This document shows positions 1-12,400 of a DNA stretch of 64,000 bases, piece after piece; the stretch's first letter is position 1; every line of letters starts with the position of its first letter. The translations under genes were made by a program, and so were the position numbers. This DNA is from Chloromonas sp. AAM2. Its lineage: Eukaryota; Chlorophyta; Chlorophyceae; Chlamydomonadales; Chlamydomonadaceae. The notes beneath the pieces were generated by a model, which worked only from the letters and a program-made list of their open reading frames with translations, ran no database searches and was not told the DNA's origin. Location: positions 29,271 through 93,270 of the forward strand of contig QAXH01004466.1 of the NCBI GenBank assembly GCA_004335635.1. The letters run 5' to 3'.

Positions 1-382
1 AGCCATGCAGAACACCCATGTCAACATGGCCTTGCCTGAGCTTGGCCACGTTTACAATTCTCCCAACGAGCCTCGTGATGTTGGCTAGTTTTGGTCTGTC
101 AGATTGGCCTGGTTGGGCGCTAGCTAATGGGCGGCGGCAAGACTCTGTATGCCGTAGAGCTTCCCAATCATCACCAGCCTGGGAAGATTGTGGTCGTGCA
201 CTCTGGCACTTAACCCCCAGCAGATGTAAATGCCTTTGCACTGCAGCGAGGCTAGAAACAGCGAGGCCACAGCCTGCTGGTACATTACTGCTGTATTCGC
301 TGTCTGCAGGAAAATATTTCTGTCTTGCTGCCGGCAGCTCCTGCAACTCGTCTGAACCCAGACAGGTGAGCCAGTCCTGACT
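1..382 (-). other. Open frame at left edge, possible exon
   Basis: Read on the minus strand from about 382 down to 1, one frame has no stop, although it has no useful ATG. Around 260-190 it encodes a stretch of the type AAVQRHLHLLGVK. This resembles EEVQGHLDLLGCK, encoded at about 445-400 by the neighbouring gene, so the two segments look like duplicated copies of one unit. It could be a further exon of a repeat-containing gene running off the window, or a decayed paralogous fragment. I could not find a convincing splice junction joining it to the neighbour, because the only phase-compatible one would leave an intron of about 34 bases. Confidence 0.25.
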
Positions 383-383
383 G

Positions 384-1649
384 CTAATCAAACACAGTGA
401 CTCTGGCCTTACACCCCAGCAGGTCCAAGTGTCCTTGCACTTCTTCCGGACTGCCAACAGCTGCGTCCAGCTCGTCTTGCTCACCTTCAACAGGAGGGGG
501 TAACATGAAAAAGATGTCAATGTCTGCTGCTGCTGGTGCCTCAGGCTCTGGCGCCCCTCCTCTCGCGCACGCCACCGACAGATAGTAGCTCATAAACGCA
601 GATGCTGTTACCGGTTGTGTTGCATTCCATATAACTAGCCGAACCAGCTGCGGAAACGAGACGGCCAATAGCTCATGTGATACTGCTATGCATTGACCTG
701 CAAGGTCTTGAACTGAGCCGCTGTCAGCTGCAGCGCGCGAACTAGCTCGCTGTCCCACTCCGATCCTTCTGTGTTTAGCGTGTCCAAGCCCACGGGCAAG
801 AGCCCGGCAGCGGCAGACAGCAGCACACATGGGCTGTCGGACTGCTCATTGTCTGCTCCAGTATGAAATTTGATCTCGAAATCATCACGGTCATCCGCAT
901 CGAACCACGCACAGACGCGCCTTGCTGTGCTGAAGGTTGCTCACAGACGCTTGCACCTCCCAAGCTTTCAACCCTGGCGCATCAACATCCAGGCAGGGCA
1001 TTTTGAGCGGCATGGCCAGCGAGCGCAGCGGCCGACGCGACAGTAAGCGAGGACCGGCAGTATGCAGACAAAACTGCCGCCAACTGCATGGCGCATCTGC
1101 AAAGGACTGCTGCAGCTCTCCACCGTCGTGGCTGAGCGTCGACTGAGTGAGGTGCGGAAACTGAAGCAACGTGCTGACGAGCCCGTCGCAAATCTGATGA
1201 TCTCGTTGAGGCGGCTGGGTAGGTAAGGACAAGTTCGTCGCACCCAGTTGCAGCTTTTGCAAACGCGTGAGGGTAGTTAGGCTAGCAACGTCTTCTACTC
1301 TTGCATACCCGCAGATGTGCAGGCTTCGTAGTGCTGTCAACTGCTTGGTGCAACTCAACACAGCTGCCCAGCGGCTGGGTGCATGTGGGCTCGGTGCTGA
1401 TAGCCCAAGAACACGACCGCTGAAGCCGGACGGCAGGTACAGGCATGTGAGGTGGCTTGCCATCGCAGGAGGCCAATGCGTGGGGCAATTCTGCATATCA
1501 ATGGTGAGGGAGGTGAGGGTGGGCAGCAGTGCGAGTTGTGCATGCCATGCACGTGCCATGCTCTGCGGCATGACGTCCTCTGCAAGCCACACGGTCCTCA
1601 TGAGTGTGCGGGCGGCAGGTATGCTGTCATCTTGCAGGCAGTTAATCAT
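384..1649 (-). CDS. Leucine-rich-repeat-like protein (gene model unresolved)
   Basis: The frame 1649-891 (252 codons) is rich in LRR-style spacing: LTSLTI, LTCLYL, LTALRSLHIC, LTTLTRLQKLQLG and LLQFPHL follow one another over residues 45-170. A second open segment at about 690-384 carries another LRR-like piece (FPQLVRLVIWN) and ends at a stop at 384-386. A splice joining the two is likely, with donor candidates near 950-930, but I could not fix it. The product looks like the C-terminal LRR part of an F-box/LRR-type protein. No F-box or membrane segment is visible. The start at 1649 is simply the first ATG, and upstream exons may be missing. It could also be a decaying family copy, since part of it is repeated at the window edge. 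Function unknown. Confidence 0.4.
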
Positions 1650-3490
1650 TTGTTGAAGTTTTCAGTTGCGTGAATTGTTGTTTGGACTGATTGGTAGTGT
1701 AGCCATTTATGACGCAGTTGGTCTTTAGTCCTTGGTTTGGGTTTCTGTTTTGTTTGTATTGTAGTTGTTTCGTTCTAATACATCCTCTGTCAGGGCGTTG
1801 ATGGTTGTATGTTCGGTGGCAAAGCAGGTAGCTCCATGCTGTTTGGGTAGCACGGTGGACATGCTTTGTAGCAACAGCGGTATACAGAAACAGGGTGAGA
1901 GTCACCAGTACATGCAAGAAGACACAAAAAAAGAAGTTTGCCAGTTCTGGGACAGTTTTTGGAAATGCCACTGGAACCGGTTTTGTTTGGGTGCCCTTAT
2001 GTTGTGCTAGTACGGCTTCTGCTCATGGTTATCATATCCAATTTGAGGCCTATCACACGAGCCAAGCCAACATGTAATGTATTTGTAGTAAGGCTCACCG
2101 TGCGCCTACTCTGAATACGGGCCACAGAGACTCAAACGTAAGAGCTCACTCAGCGGTCAGCAGTCCCTGCCGAGGTGCCAAGCAAGCAACCGCCATCACA
2201 CTACTGATCTGACAGGAAGACTTGCCCACAATCTACAGCACACAACATTAAGATTGCACTTCACTAGAGTAAGATTGTATAAAGTTCCAAATTTGTCCCT
2301 ATCTGCTGCAGTGAATGACGGAAAGCCTTGCAGGCCAGCGCTTGTCACCCGAGTGGCATCATTCTCATTGCTGTGAGAAGCACTTGCCACATACAGTTTC
2401 CAGCATCTCAAAAGCACTTGCAGCTCCGCTCCACCTAGCCGCCAACAGTGGCCATGAACGTTCGGGTCACTCCAAGCATGCAATGGCATGCGCATTTGTT
2501 CAGCACCAGCGCCGCAAATACACCGGTTACCTAGGTAAGCTCCCTAGGAAAGCGAGGTAACTGGCATGGCACACGCCGTGTGTGGGGTCAGCCTAGGGTC
2601 AGGCCACATGCGATGATGGCCTGTCGCTCCAGTATAGTGCTGTGCGCCTTGCACACACGCTGCAACCACACAACTGCAGCGCACTGCCTCGCCTGCCGGT
2701 GCGGTATGCAAGCACAGTGATTGGGCTTAATGAGGATTAGCATGGGGTCATCAAGTGCAGCACTCATCGAGTGCGGGCTCATCGAGAAGCTTCTCTGTGC
2801 CCGAGCGTCCTTGTACCCTTGTGCCCTTGTGCCCTTGTGAGCGCCCCTGTGTGCGTCAGTGCCCTGGAAGGGTGCAACACTCCGGTAAGGGACATGCATC
2901 CAGGCACTGATCGTGATCCAAAGCTTGGCCTCTTTATCACTGTAGCTAGTGTGTCCTATTTTTCTACTTGACAACTGGGCAGTGGCCCTCAGGCCAGATT
3001 CTAGCAAGCCATGCACGAGGCGATGATGGATGCACTGATCGGCGTCCCAATCTAAAAGGAGATGAGAAATCCAGGTCAGCAAACACGAGGAAAGAATCAA
3101 GCTCAAGCAGAACCTCCGGTTGCGTGAGGATTTGGTGGCCGGTCACAGCTTGCCAAAGAACTACCATGTTATGGTTTTGATGTCCACATAACCGACGGTG
3201 CGCCCCATTTGTTGTCATTGCTTTGAATCCGCGTGATCCTGATGACGTAATCCGATGACAGGCGCACATCCGAGTATTCAGCAGGAACCGGCTGTCGGTA
3301 TGCCGACAGACGTGTGCGCAACTCAAGCCGTCACCAGGGTTCTGTTGGCTGCTTGCCCTCGCTCTCACGGCCCACTGAGCAATCCGCTTAGGGCGATTTG
3401 CCGTTCGACAGCCAGAGCAAGACGAAAAGAAGCCACAACCATGAAGCCTTCTTTGCACCTGCGATGTCCGCTGCGACCTTGACCTGCTCG
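1650..3490. other. Intergenic region, no gene recognised
   Basis: This lies between the LRR-like gene and the 3' end of the Pol I subunit gene. Open frames here (for example 3557-2964 on the minus strand) overlap the Pol I terminal exon out of frame or show no family resemblance. It holds one copy of the dispersed repeat at 1926-1982 and the degenerate tandem GTGCCCTTGT near 2812-2840. Confidence 0.5.
1926..1982 (+). repeat. Dispersed TTTGCCAGTTCTGGGACA repeat, copy 1
   Basis: The core GTTTGCCAGTTCTGGGACAG is preceded by an A-rich run ending AAGAA and followed about 12 bases later by CCACTGGAACCGG. The same core recurs near 21220, 37420, 40290, 40605 (inverted) and 49695 (inverted), so it belongs to a short interspersed family. 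Confidence 0.7.
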
Positions 3491-6400
3491 TTAATTGGTT
3501 TCCACCTCCATCTTGATGTTCATAGCGGCCAGCTCGGTCGCCAAATACCTGAAGCATGCAGCAGCCATGCGGGGTGATGTACGCAAGCGTGATGTACGCA
3601 AGCCAACCCTGACCAACGCCATTGCTGCACCGTACCTTGTGCCAATGGTGGGGACCACATCAACACGCACCAAACATTCAACAACAGGTAACAAACCCCT
3701 GCCGTTGGCGCGCCTATGCAAGCAACCCAACTGAACACAATCCTTCCCCACCCCCAAAATTTCAGTCAATGCTGAACCCCACTTTCTGCCAATAGAGCCC
3801 ACCTCATTAAACAAGGTAATAACCCCTTGCTGTCTGACAAACCCCAAGCCTAACCCACTGTGGGCCTGCCATGTGCCTAGCCAAACCCTAGCAAACCTTA
3901 AGCCTAACCCACCTGAAGACGTAAGGCAGAGCGACTCTCTCAATATGCCTGCTGCTGTTGTCGCACACCGGACAGACCACCAACCCCGTCAGCCGGCCCT
4001 GTGCCGCCCCACTCGGGGCCGCCCCGGAAAAGGCTGACGAAGCGGCGTGCGGCTTGGTCAGAGGCGACAGTAACGACCCGCAACCGCTGCAAACGTCCAT
4101 CACGTGGTAGTCCGAGCATGAGTGCAGTCGGTCATGCAGCAGGTAGGCGGCGCCATGGGCCATCAGCGAGTCGCGCTCCATCTCGCCAAACCTGCATCAG
4201 GTGGGAAATGAACACAGCCAAAGTGAGCACATGCAGATTGTTCCAGGGTCACCAAACCAAGTTCCAGGACACTCTTGTGCTCGTTGAACAATTTTATTGC
4301 TACGCTTAGTTCGAGTGTTCCTAAACAGGAGGGTGTGGAAAACCACAAGGCTGAACACTAGGTCAATATGGTTTGACGCGGACCTCCCTTCCTAGCTATA
4401 CTAAATGGGGTCGATTTCAGACTTGGAGCAAGTGCGTGCATACATGAACACATTCAAACCCACAGCGAACCCACAGCGAGTGAGGAGGCCAGGTTAATGA
4501 CATGCCGAGGCATGACCAGCGAATGCGGTGGAAGACCAGTTGTACAGTTCAGCAACCAAACTGTAGCGATGCAAAGGATGAGCCGGATGCAACGGGTCAG
4601 AATGAGCCCAACGTGACTTTGCATGGTGTTTTCCACTCGTGGCCTTCAGTCAGCAAGAAGGTCTCCGCAGCCTGACCATCACGCGGTGTGGCCAGCTAAG
4701 CATAGCGTATATATGTTGATCATCATCAGGCACAAAGTGTTGACATGCTGACATCATGCATGCAGGTCCATGGGCTGCCTACATGAAGAGGTGACATGTT
4801 GCCATGGAACCCCTGCACAGAACAGGCCTGGAAACGGTCAGGTGCACGGCCACCCTTCCTCAGTGTACACGCTGCCCCTGCCTCCACTCTTAACGTCAGA
4901 ATCTGCCCAAACATGACATAATTGATCAGCATTCGATAAAAGACAAAAAGCATCAAGCCCGTGTGGATAGTTTTGAGACTAGCCTCCGAACCAGACCTCA
5001 AATAACCCTATGGATAAACACATACGGCATTCGACGCGCCATACAGATCGCCCAACTCTGCATAAACCCCACACCCCACTCAAGATCCAGACCCCTTTTC
5101 AAAAATCAGCTGTTTACCTGCCCACACTTCACCGAGCAAGAAAAAAAACATTTTTAGAGATGCAAGCATACATGGACACATTTGAACAACACCAAAAATG
5201 CATTGAAGGGGCCTGATTAGCACTGCGCCAAGGCATGACCAATGCGCGCACTGCAAGAAAACAGGCGTTAAAAGTGTGTTGGTCCAATGTCAACTAAGAC
5301 TATTTCAGCAGGCAAAACCTGGCCATGCAAAGGACGAGCCATGCGCTGAGAGTTGGAATGCAGCATGGTGTGCACTTGCATGTTTAATCATGTGTTATCC
5401 ACTCGTGGCCTTCAGTCATCAAAAGGTTCTCCGCAGCCTGACCATCACGTGGTGTGGCAAGCTAAGCATAGCGTATATATTCTGATCATCATGAGGCACA
5501 CATGAGCAGCGTCGCAGCAGGTATGATATGACACGTCACCATCAGGCGCAGCTGGGGGCATGTCGCCACAATCACAGAATCGCTCAGCAATATGATACTG
5601 ATTGCGGATTCGGCCTGGACAGTGGTCAGTCTTATGCTTGTCTCTCCAAGTCAACTTCGTTCAAGTACAGCATTCACCTAACAGGGCACGTGTGCCTAGT
5701 CCTGAAACCCATTTCCGAACACCCGAGCCCCCCAAAAATGGTTGGCCCTGTGCCCCACTCACCGAATGCCACCTCCAAACTTTCTTCCCTTGATGGGCTG
5801 ATGGGTCAGCTGGTTGACAGGGCCAGTTGAGCGGACCTGAACAACACAACCGGCACACATGAGCACTGTATTTGTCTGTGTCGCGGCTTGCAACAATTCC
5901 GAACACAGCATGCACACGTCGCTTTGTGCCTGTGCGTCAGATCAGCAAGGACCTTGCTCGAATCTCTGGAAAACACCGTGAAAAACAAGTCTCATGAGAA
6001 CATAGCACACGTGGCTCATTGACTGCTCTACCTGGACCTTGTCCATCTAAACACTCCTACACATGCACCTTGTTCCCACAACCCCCCCCCTCTACCTGGA
6101 ACTTGTCCGACACCATGTGCCTCAGCCGCTGGTAGTACACCAGCCCCACGTAAATGTCGCATGGCATCTCCTTGCCCGTGATGCCGCTGATCATGGTCTC
6201 CTGGCCGTGGCGGGCGTAGCCCAGGGACTCCAGCACACGGCCAAAGCGCTCCGCAGGGTTGCCTGTGACATCAACAAGGCACGTGCTAAAGTAAGGGGGG
6301 AAACGGTACGTGTGCCTGCTGTTGTGCATTCTGCTTTAGAGCAATGATGCTTTGGCGAGAGAGGCACATCGCGAGAGGACCCCCAGCAGGCATCCACAGG

Positions 6401-9400
6401 GCACGTCCAAGAAGAGGCGCTTGGCAGGATATGACAGGTAACAGGCGGTGCGTGTGTGTAGAGGTTGCCTCAAGCAGTTAGCGTCTGGACACGTTGTTAA
6501 GTGGTCAAGCATTCAAACTCCTGCTGCCAGCACTTCATCAACACGGCTTTGCGCAGCTTGCAGCGCTGCAGACCAAACCATGTCAAGAACAGTCGAACAG
6601 CGGCTGTCTCCTGCTTCAAACAAGCGGACAGCCACAAGCTCAGCCAGCTATGACATAAACCCTGGAATGGGCTTGATATGCATGTTTAATCATGTGTTAT
6701 CCACTCGTGGCCTTCAGTCATCAAAAGGTTCTCCGCAGCCTGACCATCACGTGGTGTGGCAAGCTAAGCATAGCGTATATATGTTGATCATCATCAGGCG
6801 CAAAGTGTTGACATGCTGACATCATGCAGGGGGTGCCAACATGAGGAAAGGGATGACATGGCCCTGCCGACCGCTTCTTGCCCTGAGCGAACAGACGAGT
6901 GCCAACAACACAGTGTGTGCCTGGCGTGTGCCGTCAGTTTACATCCTGCCAACAGCTTTCTAATGCTTCAACGACGCGAACAACCACCAACTCAGCCAGC
7001 TTTATGCCTGTCATGACACAAACCCAGTGGCTGTGCATACAAGTACTGGGCATAGTGTGGAACAGTCAGAGTGTTTTGTAGCCCTTGCCTTTCCACATCC
7101 CGGGCCTCAGGAATCTCCAAGAACCAGGTTGCACAGCAGCTCAAAGGGCTGTAAAAACTGTTCAACATCATCCCTGGTGATTGTACCTGGTTTTCCGTCC
7201 GCCGCCTGGAATGGGCTTGCGTCCACAAAGTCCCCGGTGAGCGCCCCCGCCTTGGAGCCCATGGACTCGATGAGCATGCCAATGGTCATGCGGGAGGGGA
7301 AGGCATGCGGGTTGATGATCAGGTCGGGCCGCATGCCTGTCTTTTCAGAGTAAGGCATGTTCACATCAGGCCACCTGAAACGGACAGAAATGGGACAGTC
7401 AGCGAGTAAAGATGACAATGCATGTAGTTGCGAACAACAAGTTCCCAAAACCAAATTTTGTACCATCGAGAGAGAACTACAGAGGCCTGTTGGGTCTTTC
7501 ACAGAATAGGAAAGTGTGTGAAATTGCGTGCAACCAACGGGCCAACCAACCAACCGAACGCTGACTAGTTCAGTTGCTGACCTGTCACAGTACGTCCTGC
7601 ACCCCCCGCGACTCACAGTATGGAGAGCACGCCCTTCTGCCCGGCCCGGGACGCGAACTTGTCCCCTATGGTGGGCCGCCGGTCGAACCTGAGCTTGATG
7701 TTGGCGCACTGGGCACTGGTGCGGTCCCGCGTGCCCACCAGCGTCACCTGAAGCAAGGGAAAGGCAAGGGAAGGGCGGCGCACTCTAGGGTAGGGTAGGG
7801 TTGAGTCAGGCTCAGGGTGGCAAGTTGAGCCGAGGCAGAGGAGATTCAGCTACAATGAGATAGGCAAGAGTAAGGTAGATTCAGGGCGGCAGACAGGTCA
7901 TGGTGGGCAGCGGAGGAGTCGGCTAACCCTACGCTAACCTTCAAGAACCCCGCCCAGCCCCTACCTGGTCCACACACGCCACCTCCTCGCCCTTGAGCGG
8001 GTGCGGCTTGATGAACCCTGCCCAGTCCCTACCTGGTCCACACACGCCACCTCCTCGCCCTTGAGCAGGTGCGGCTTGATGAACCCTGCCCAGTCCCTAC
8101 CTGGTCCACACACGCCACCTCCTTCACCTTGAGCGGGTGCGGCTCAATGCACCCTGCCCAGTCCCTACCTGGTCCACACACGCCACCTCCTCGCCCTTGA
8201 GCGGATGCGGCTTGAAGCGGCCGCTTGTGGCATCCTGGGTGCAGTACACCGCCTGCAGCACACACACGCACACACAATCCAAGCCTGGGGCCACGTCGTA
8301 TCACGTGCTTGGCATCACACATGTGCACGTACACGTCATGCGGTGAGCGGTGGCTGAGGTACGGCTGGGTCAGGCGCAGGTGGCAAGCACCAGGGCAAAC
8401 ACGCACCAGTCACTGATAAGCCTAGTCATGGCCCCAGCCCTGATGCTAGTCAGAACCGTGACCGGATTGTCTGGAACCCGATAGCCCCACTTCAGTCGTC
8501 TGACCCCGGTCATCATCAAAACCCTAGTCAAAGACCCCATTGCGTGTCCCGCCTCCCCAGCACTCGCCTGTCCCGGCCAGATGACAGCCCCCGGATGCGG
8601 CAGCCCGTCCGGCCCCAGGTGGTCGAACTCTTTGTTGGCGGGCTGCGGGTCCACGCCAAACCGCTGCACGGCCGGGCTGGTGAGGGGCGAGGGGACGTTC
8701 TGGGGCAGGCGCTGGCCGAACGCGCCCACGGGCCGCACAAAGGGCTTGCCCTGCGAGCAAGACGTGGTGGGTGTTGGAGTCGGGAAGTTGTGGTAGGCCG
8801 AAAGGTACAGTTGGTGGGATAAGGGTGCCTGTAACTCCGTTTGGGCAAGTTGTGGTAGGGTAAGGAGATGAGTACAACAAACATACGGTTGAGGGCAGAA
8901 TAAGTGTGATTTCAACAGCAGAAGCGCACTAAGGGCCTGCCCTGTCAGTCAGGGTGGGGTCGAGTGTGAGGTGAGTGGGTGAAGGGTGTGATTTGGGCAG
9001 TTGTTGTGATTTGGCCTAGTTGTGGTGGGGTAAGGCGATGCGGATCACAAATCTGGTGGGTTAAGGCTAGTCGAGCAAGGGCGACAGTACGATCGGTGGC
9101 ATGGACATCAGAGGGAAAGCAACGTGGGCATGTAACTGCTCCAAAGTAAGCTCTGTACATGCGGGCTAACGCCTTCTTTGCATGGGATGCTTTTCCGCTT
9201 GTGGTGTTGCCACTTGAGGTGTCGACAAACCCACACCCTCATTCTCATCCGTCCACCTCCTTCCACACCCACCCGCACTTGTGTATGATATGAGGGCTCA
9301 AGTCTCAACACAACACAGACTGCTCGCTAAGCCACACAGCTGCATTCAAAACATCACACACGCGTAAATACCCATCCCACTCCTCCCCCTTTACCCACTA

Positions 9401-12400
9401 TCATGAGCCCCATGATCCAAGTCATGGCCATGCGAGACATGCTTCTTGTTCAGATGCGTGATTGATCCTTACGCCATCTTCTGTTCCACTTGTGGAATGA
9501 TTAAGATGTAAACACACACACACACCCTGCCACACTCTACCCACACACGCACCTGCGCCCTGGCGTCCAGGGGCTCGGGCGCGAACACCTGCTTGGCGCC
9601 CTTGTTGTCGCGGAGGTCCACCATCTCGGTCTTGTACATGAAGGCGTGGCACAGCCCGCGCTCCATGCTGCTCTTGTTAAGAATCATGGCGTCCTCCATG
9701 TCGTAACCTGACAGGAAAAAAACCGGCACAGATGACTGCTTTCAAACTGCGTCGCCACCACTGGTGACTTGGCATCACTGATGTTTGCCTTGTTGTCGTG
9801 CTATTGTTGAGCTAAGTTTCAGCTAGGGTTGAGCAAGGGCTGAGCTGGGATTGAGTTGAGTGGCGCAAACAGAACCTAATTGGCTAGGGTTTACATACTT
9901 GTGTCGCTGGCCGGCAAGCAACACTGACAAGCGTGCGGGTTGAGCTAGGGTTGAGCTAGGGTTAAGCTAGATTTGAGCCTAGGTTGAGCTAGGATTGGGA
10001 TTTTCATACTGTGCTTTCGCAGCTGTACTTCGGCCAGTGATGCAGCTGCATATCTTCTTCCCGAGTCACCTCACCGCCCACCTGTGTAGGCCAGCACTGC
10101 CACCACTGCGTTGGTGCCGCTGGGGTACTCGTCCATGTGATAGGTGTCATAGCGGGAGGTGCGGGCCAGCGGGCTCTGGGGCGTCTGGAGCCGGTACAGC
10201 TTGGTGTCAGTCCTGGGGAAACAGCAGGCATCCGTTAACAACAGTTCTTTGAAAACGTATTATGGGGCATACATGAGGTGCAGGGTAAGTGCAGCCAGGA
10301 CAGATGAATACATGAGGAATGCATACCCAGGAAACAGGCTTAGCAAGTGTCTTATCTACACTGGTTTACAGGCTTTACTTCACGTAGTGATGGCTGTGTG
10401 GTACAAAGGGTGTCTGGGTTTCTGTTTGCTTTGCGCAGCCTGACATTCATCAACTGGTAACAATGATTTGCTGAGCACAATGCGGAGTGCAGTAATTCCC
10501 TTTGGAGTGCAGTAAAGGGCCCCCTCCAACCCCCCGGACCCCCCAGACTGTGCCACCCCACTGATCTCGATAGAATTGCCAAATAGAATCGCCTCCGCCC
10601 ACCAACCGTTTCTTACAACGATATTATTGGGCCCTGCCCCACCAGACCCAGGGCCTCGGCCAACCGGCATGATAACGCCGGTTATAATAATGCGAGGACG
10701 GCTATTGTTCAATGATAAGGCAGAATCTGAAGTGCTACAATAGTTATAGTTGGCCCCAGCACGTGTCTTGTTGCCGTTGTCAGGGCGCGTGCCCAGCCTG
10801 CTCCCACCTGTGTCGGATGGCCTGTGCCGGCGTGCCAATGGTCTGCTTGGCCATCTGGCACTGGTACATGTTCCGGGGCGACTGGTTGTAGTCGCTGTAG
10901 GGCGTCATGGATGCCACCACGCTCAGCAGCGACCCGGCCGACAGTTCCTCGTGGGTGAAGCGGAGCGAGGCGGAACCGCCCACACCGCCGTCAGGGCAGC
11001 TGCAACCGATGCACGTGACCAAGAAGGTGCGTTGGTTACAACCGTGTGTGCAGCACAACTTGTCACCTCAGCAACAGGGCTCAAAATTGCTGCCTGGGCC
11101 CTGAGATTCTCTGCTAAGGCTGTCCAGATAAGGTCATCAAAACCCATCCAGCTTCCAACAAAACCATATCCTAACAAGTTAATGGTAGGTGCCTTGAAGC
11201 AAGATGGATAACTATGAATAAAATGCTAAGCGAACCACCAGAACCAGCACCGTTCCTCAGACCCCACCCCGCCCCACCCCCCTCTCACCGAATGGGCATG
11301 TTGCTCTGCTCCAGCGTGCCGATCATCTCCACATGGCCGGAGCCCGTCTGCCTGACGGGCCGGGTCATGCGCGCGGCCTGGCTGAACAGCATCACTCCCG
11401 GGTAGACGCCGCCCAGCAGGTATGGAATGTGGACGACCTGGGCAGGAGAAACGGTTGGAAATGTACGGCAAGGGATGGCCTAGCTGAGCAGTGTCACCCC
11501 TGGATAGGCCAATAGTAGATGAAAATCACAACTCGTAATGAAAAACAAACGTCTGTGCAGACCAGCACAGCCTGAGTCCGCCTGTCGAAACAGCACTTAC
11601 TTCTTGTCTTCATATGTTGTGACCCTTCATGTGTTGCGACCCTTCCATATGTTGTGACCCTTCCATATGTTGTGAGCCTTGGCCTGCATGTGAATCTCAC
11701 TCACTTCTAGGTGTGATGGCAGTAGCACCTCCGCTGTGGTCAGGTTCTTGAGCTCTTCTTCCATGCCCTGCAGGTGGCCCAGCTCAGCGGACCGGTCCAC
11801 CGCCAGCTTAACCGCCTTGATGTGGCGCAGCCTGCAGCAGAAACGTCAACAGCCATGCAGAATGTTTGTACACGTGCCTCACAAGGATGTACGCTTGAGC
11901 GCCGCACTACACGCGGAAAAGTGGCATGCTGATGCATGGCCTAAAACATGTGCTCGTGTGAGAGAGCCATGCGTGCGACTGGTGCTTCGCCCCGAAGGTC
12001 GATGAACACCGTGCTCCTAAGGTGCCTGCAAACCTCCAGAGCACAATGACTGCTCCTGACCCAATCCTCCTCCCCCTCTTGCCCACTGGCCTCCTGACCC
12101 AATCCTCCTCCCCCTCTTGCCCACTGGCCTCCTGACCCAATCCTCCTCCCCCCCTTGCCCACTGGCCTCCTGACCCAATCCTCCTCCCCCCCTTGCCCAC
12201 TGGCCTCCTGACCCAGGCATTCAATCGCTGCCCTACATTTCCGGCATGGCTAGGATGGCCTGACCCAAGCCCACATCACCCAATTCTTCCCTCACCTCGC
12301 GACCATCTGCGCTGCCTGTTCCGCCGCCACGGTTCCCACCATGCATCCGTCCAGCATGACGGTGAGGTGCAGGGGCGGGCTGGGGGGGACCACAGCGGGG

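Noticed and set aside
2964..3557. 197-codon minus-strand frame as a gene
   Set aside because: It overlaps the last RPA2 exon in another frame and resembles no family.
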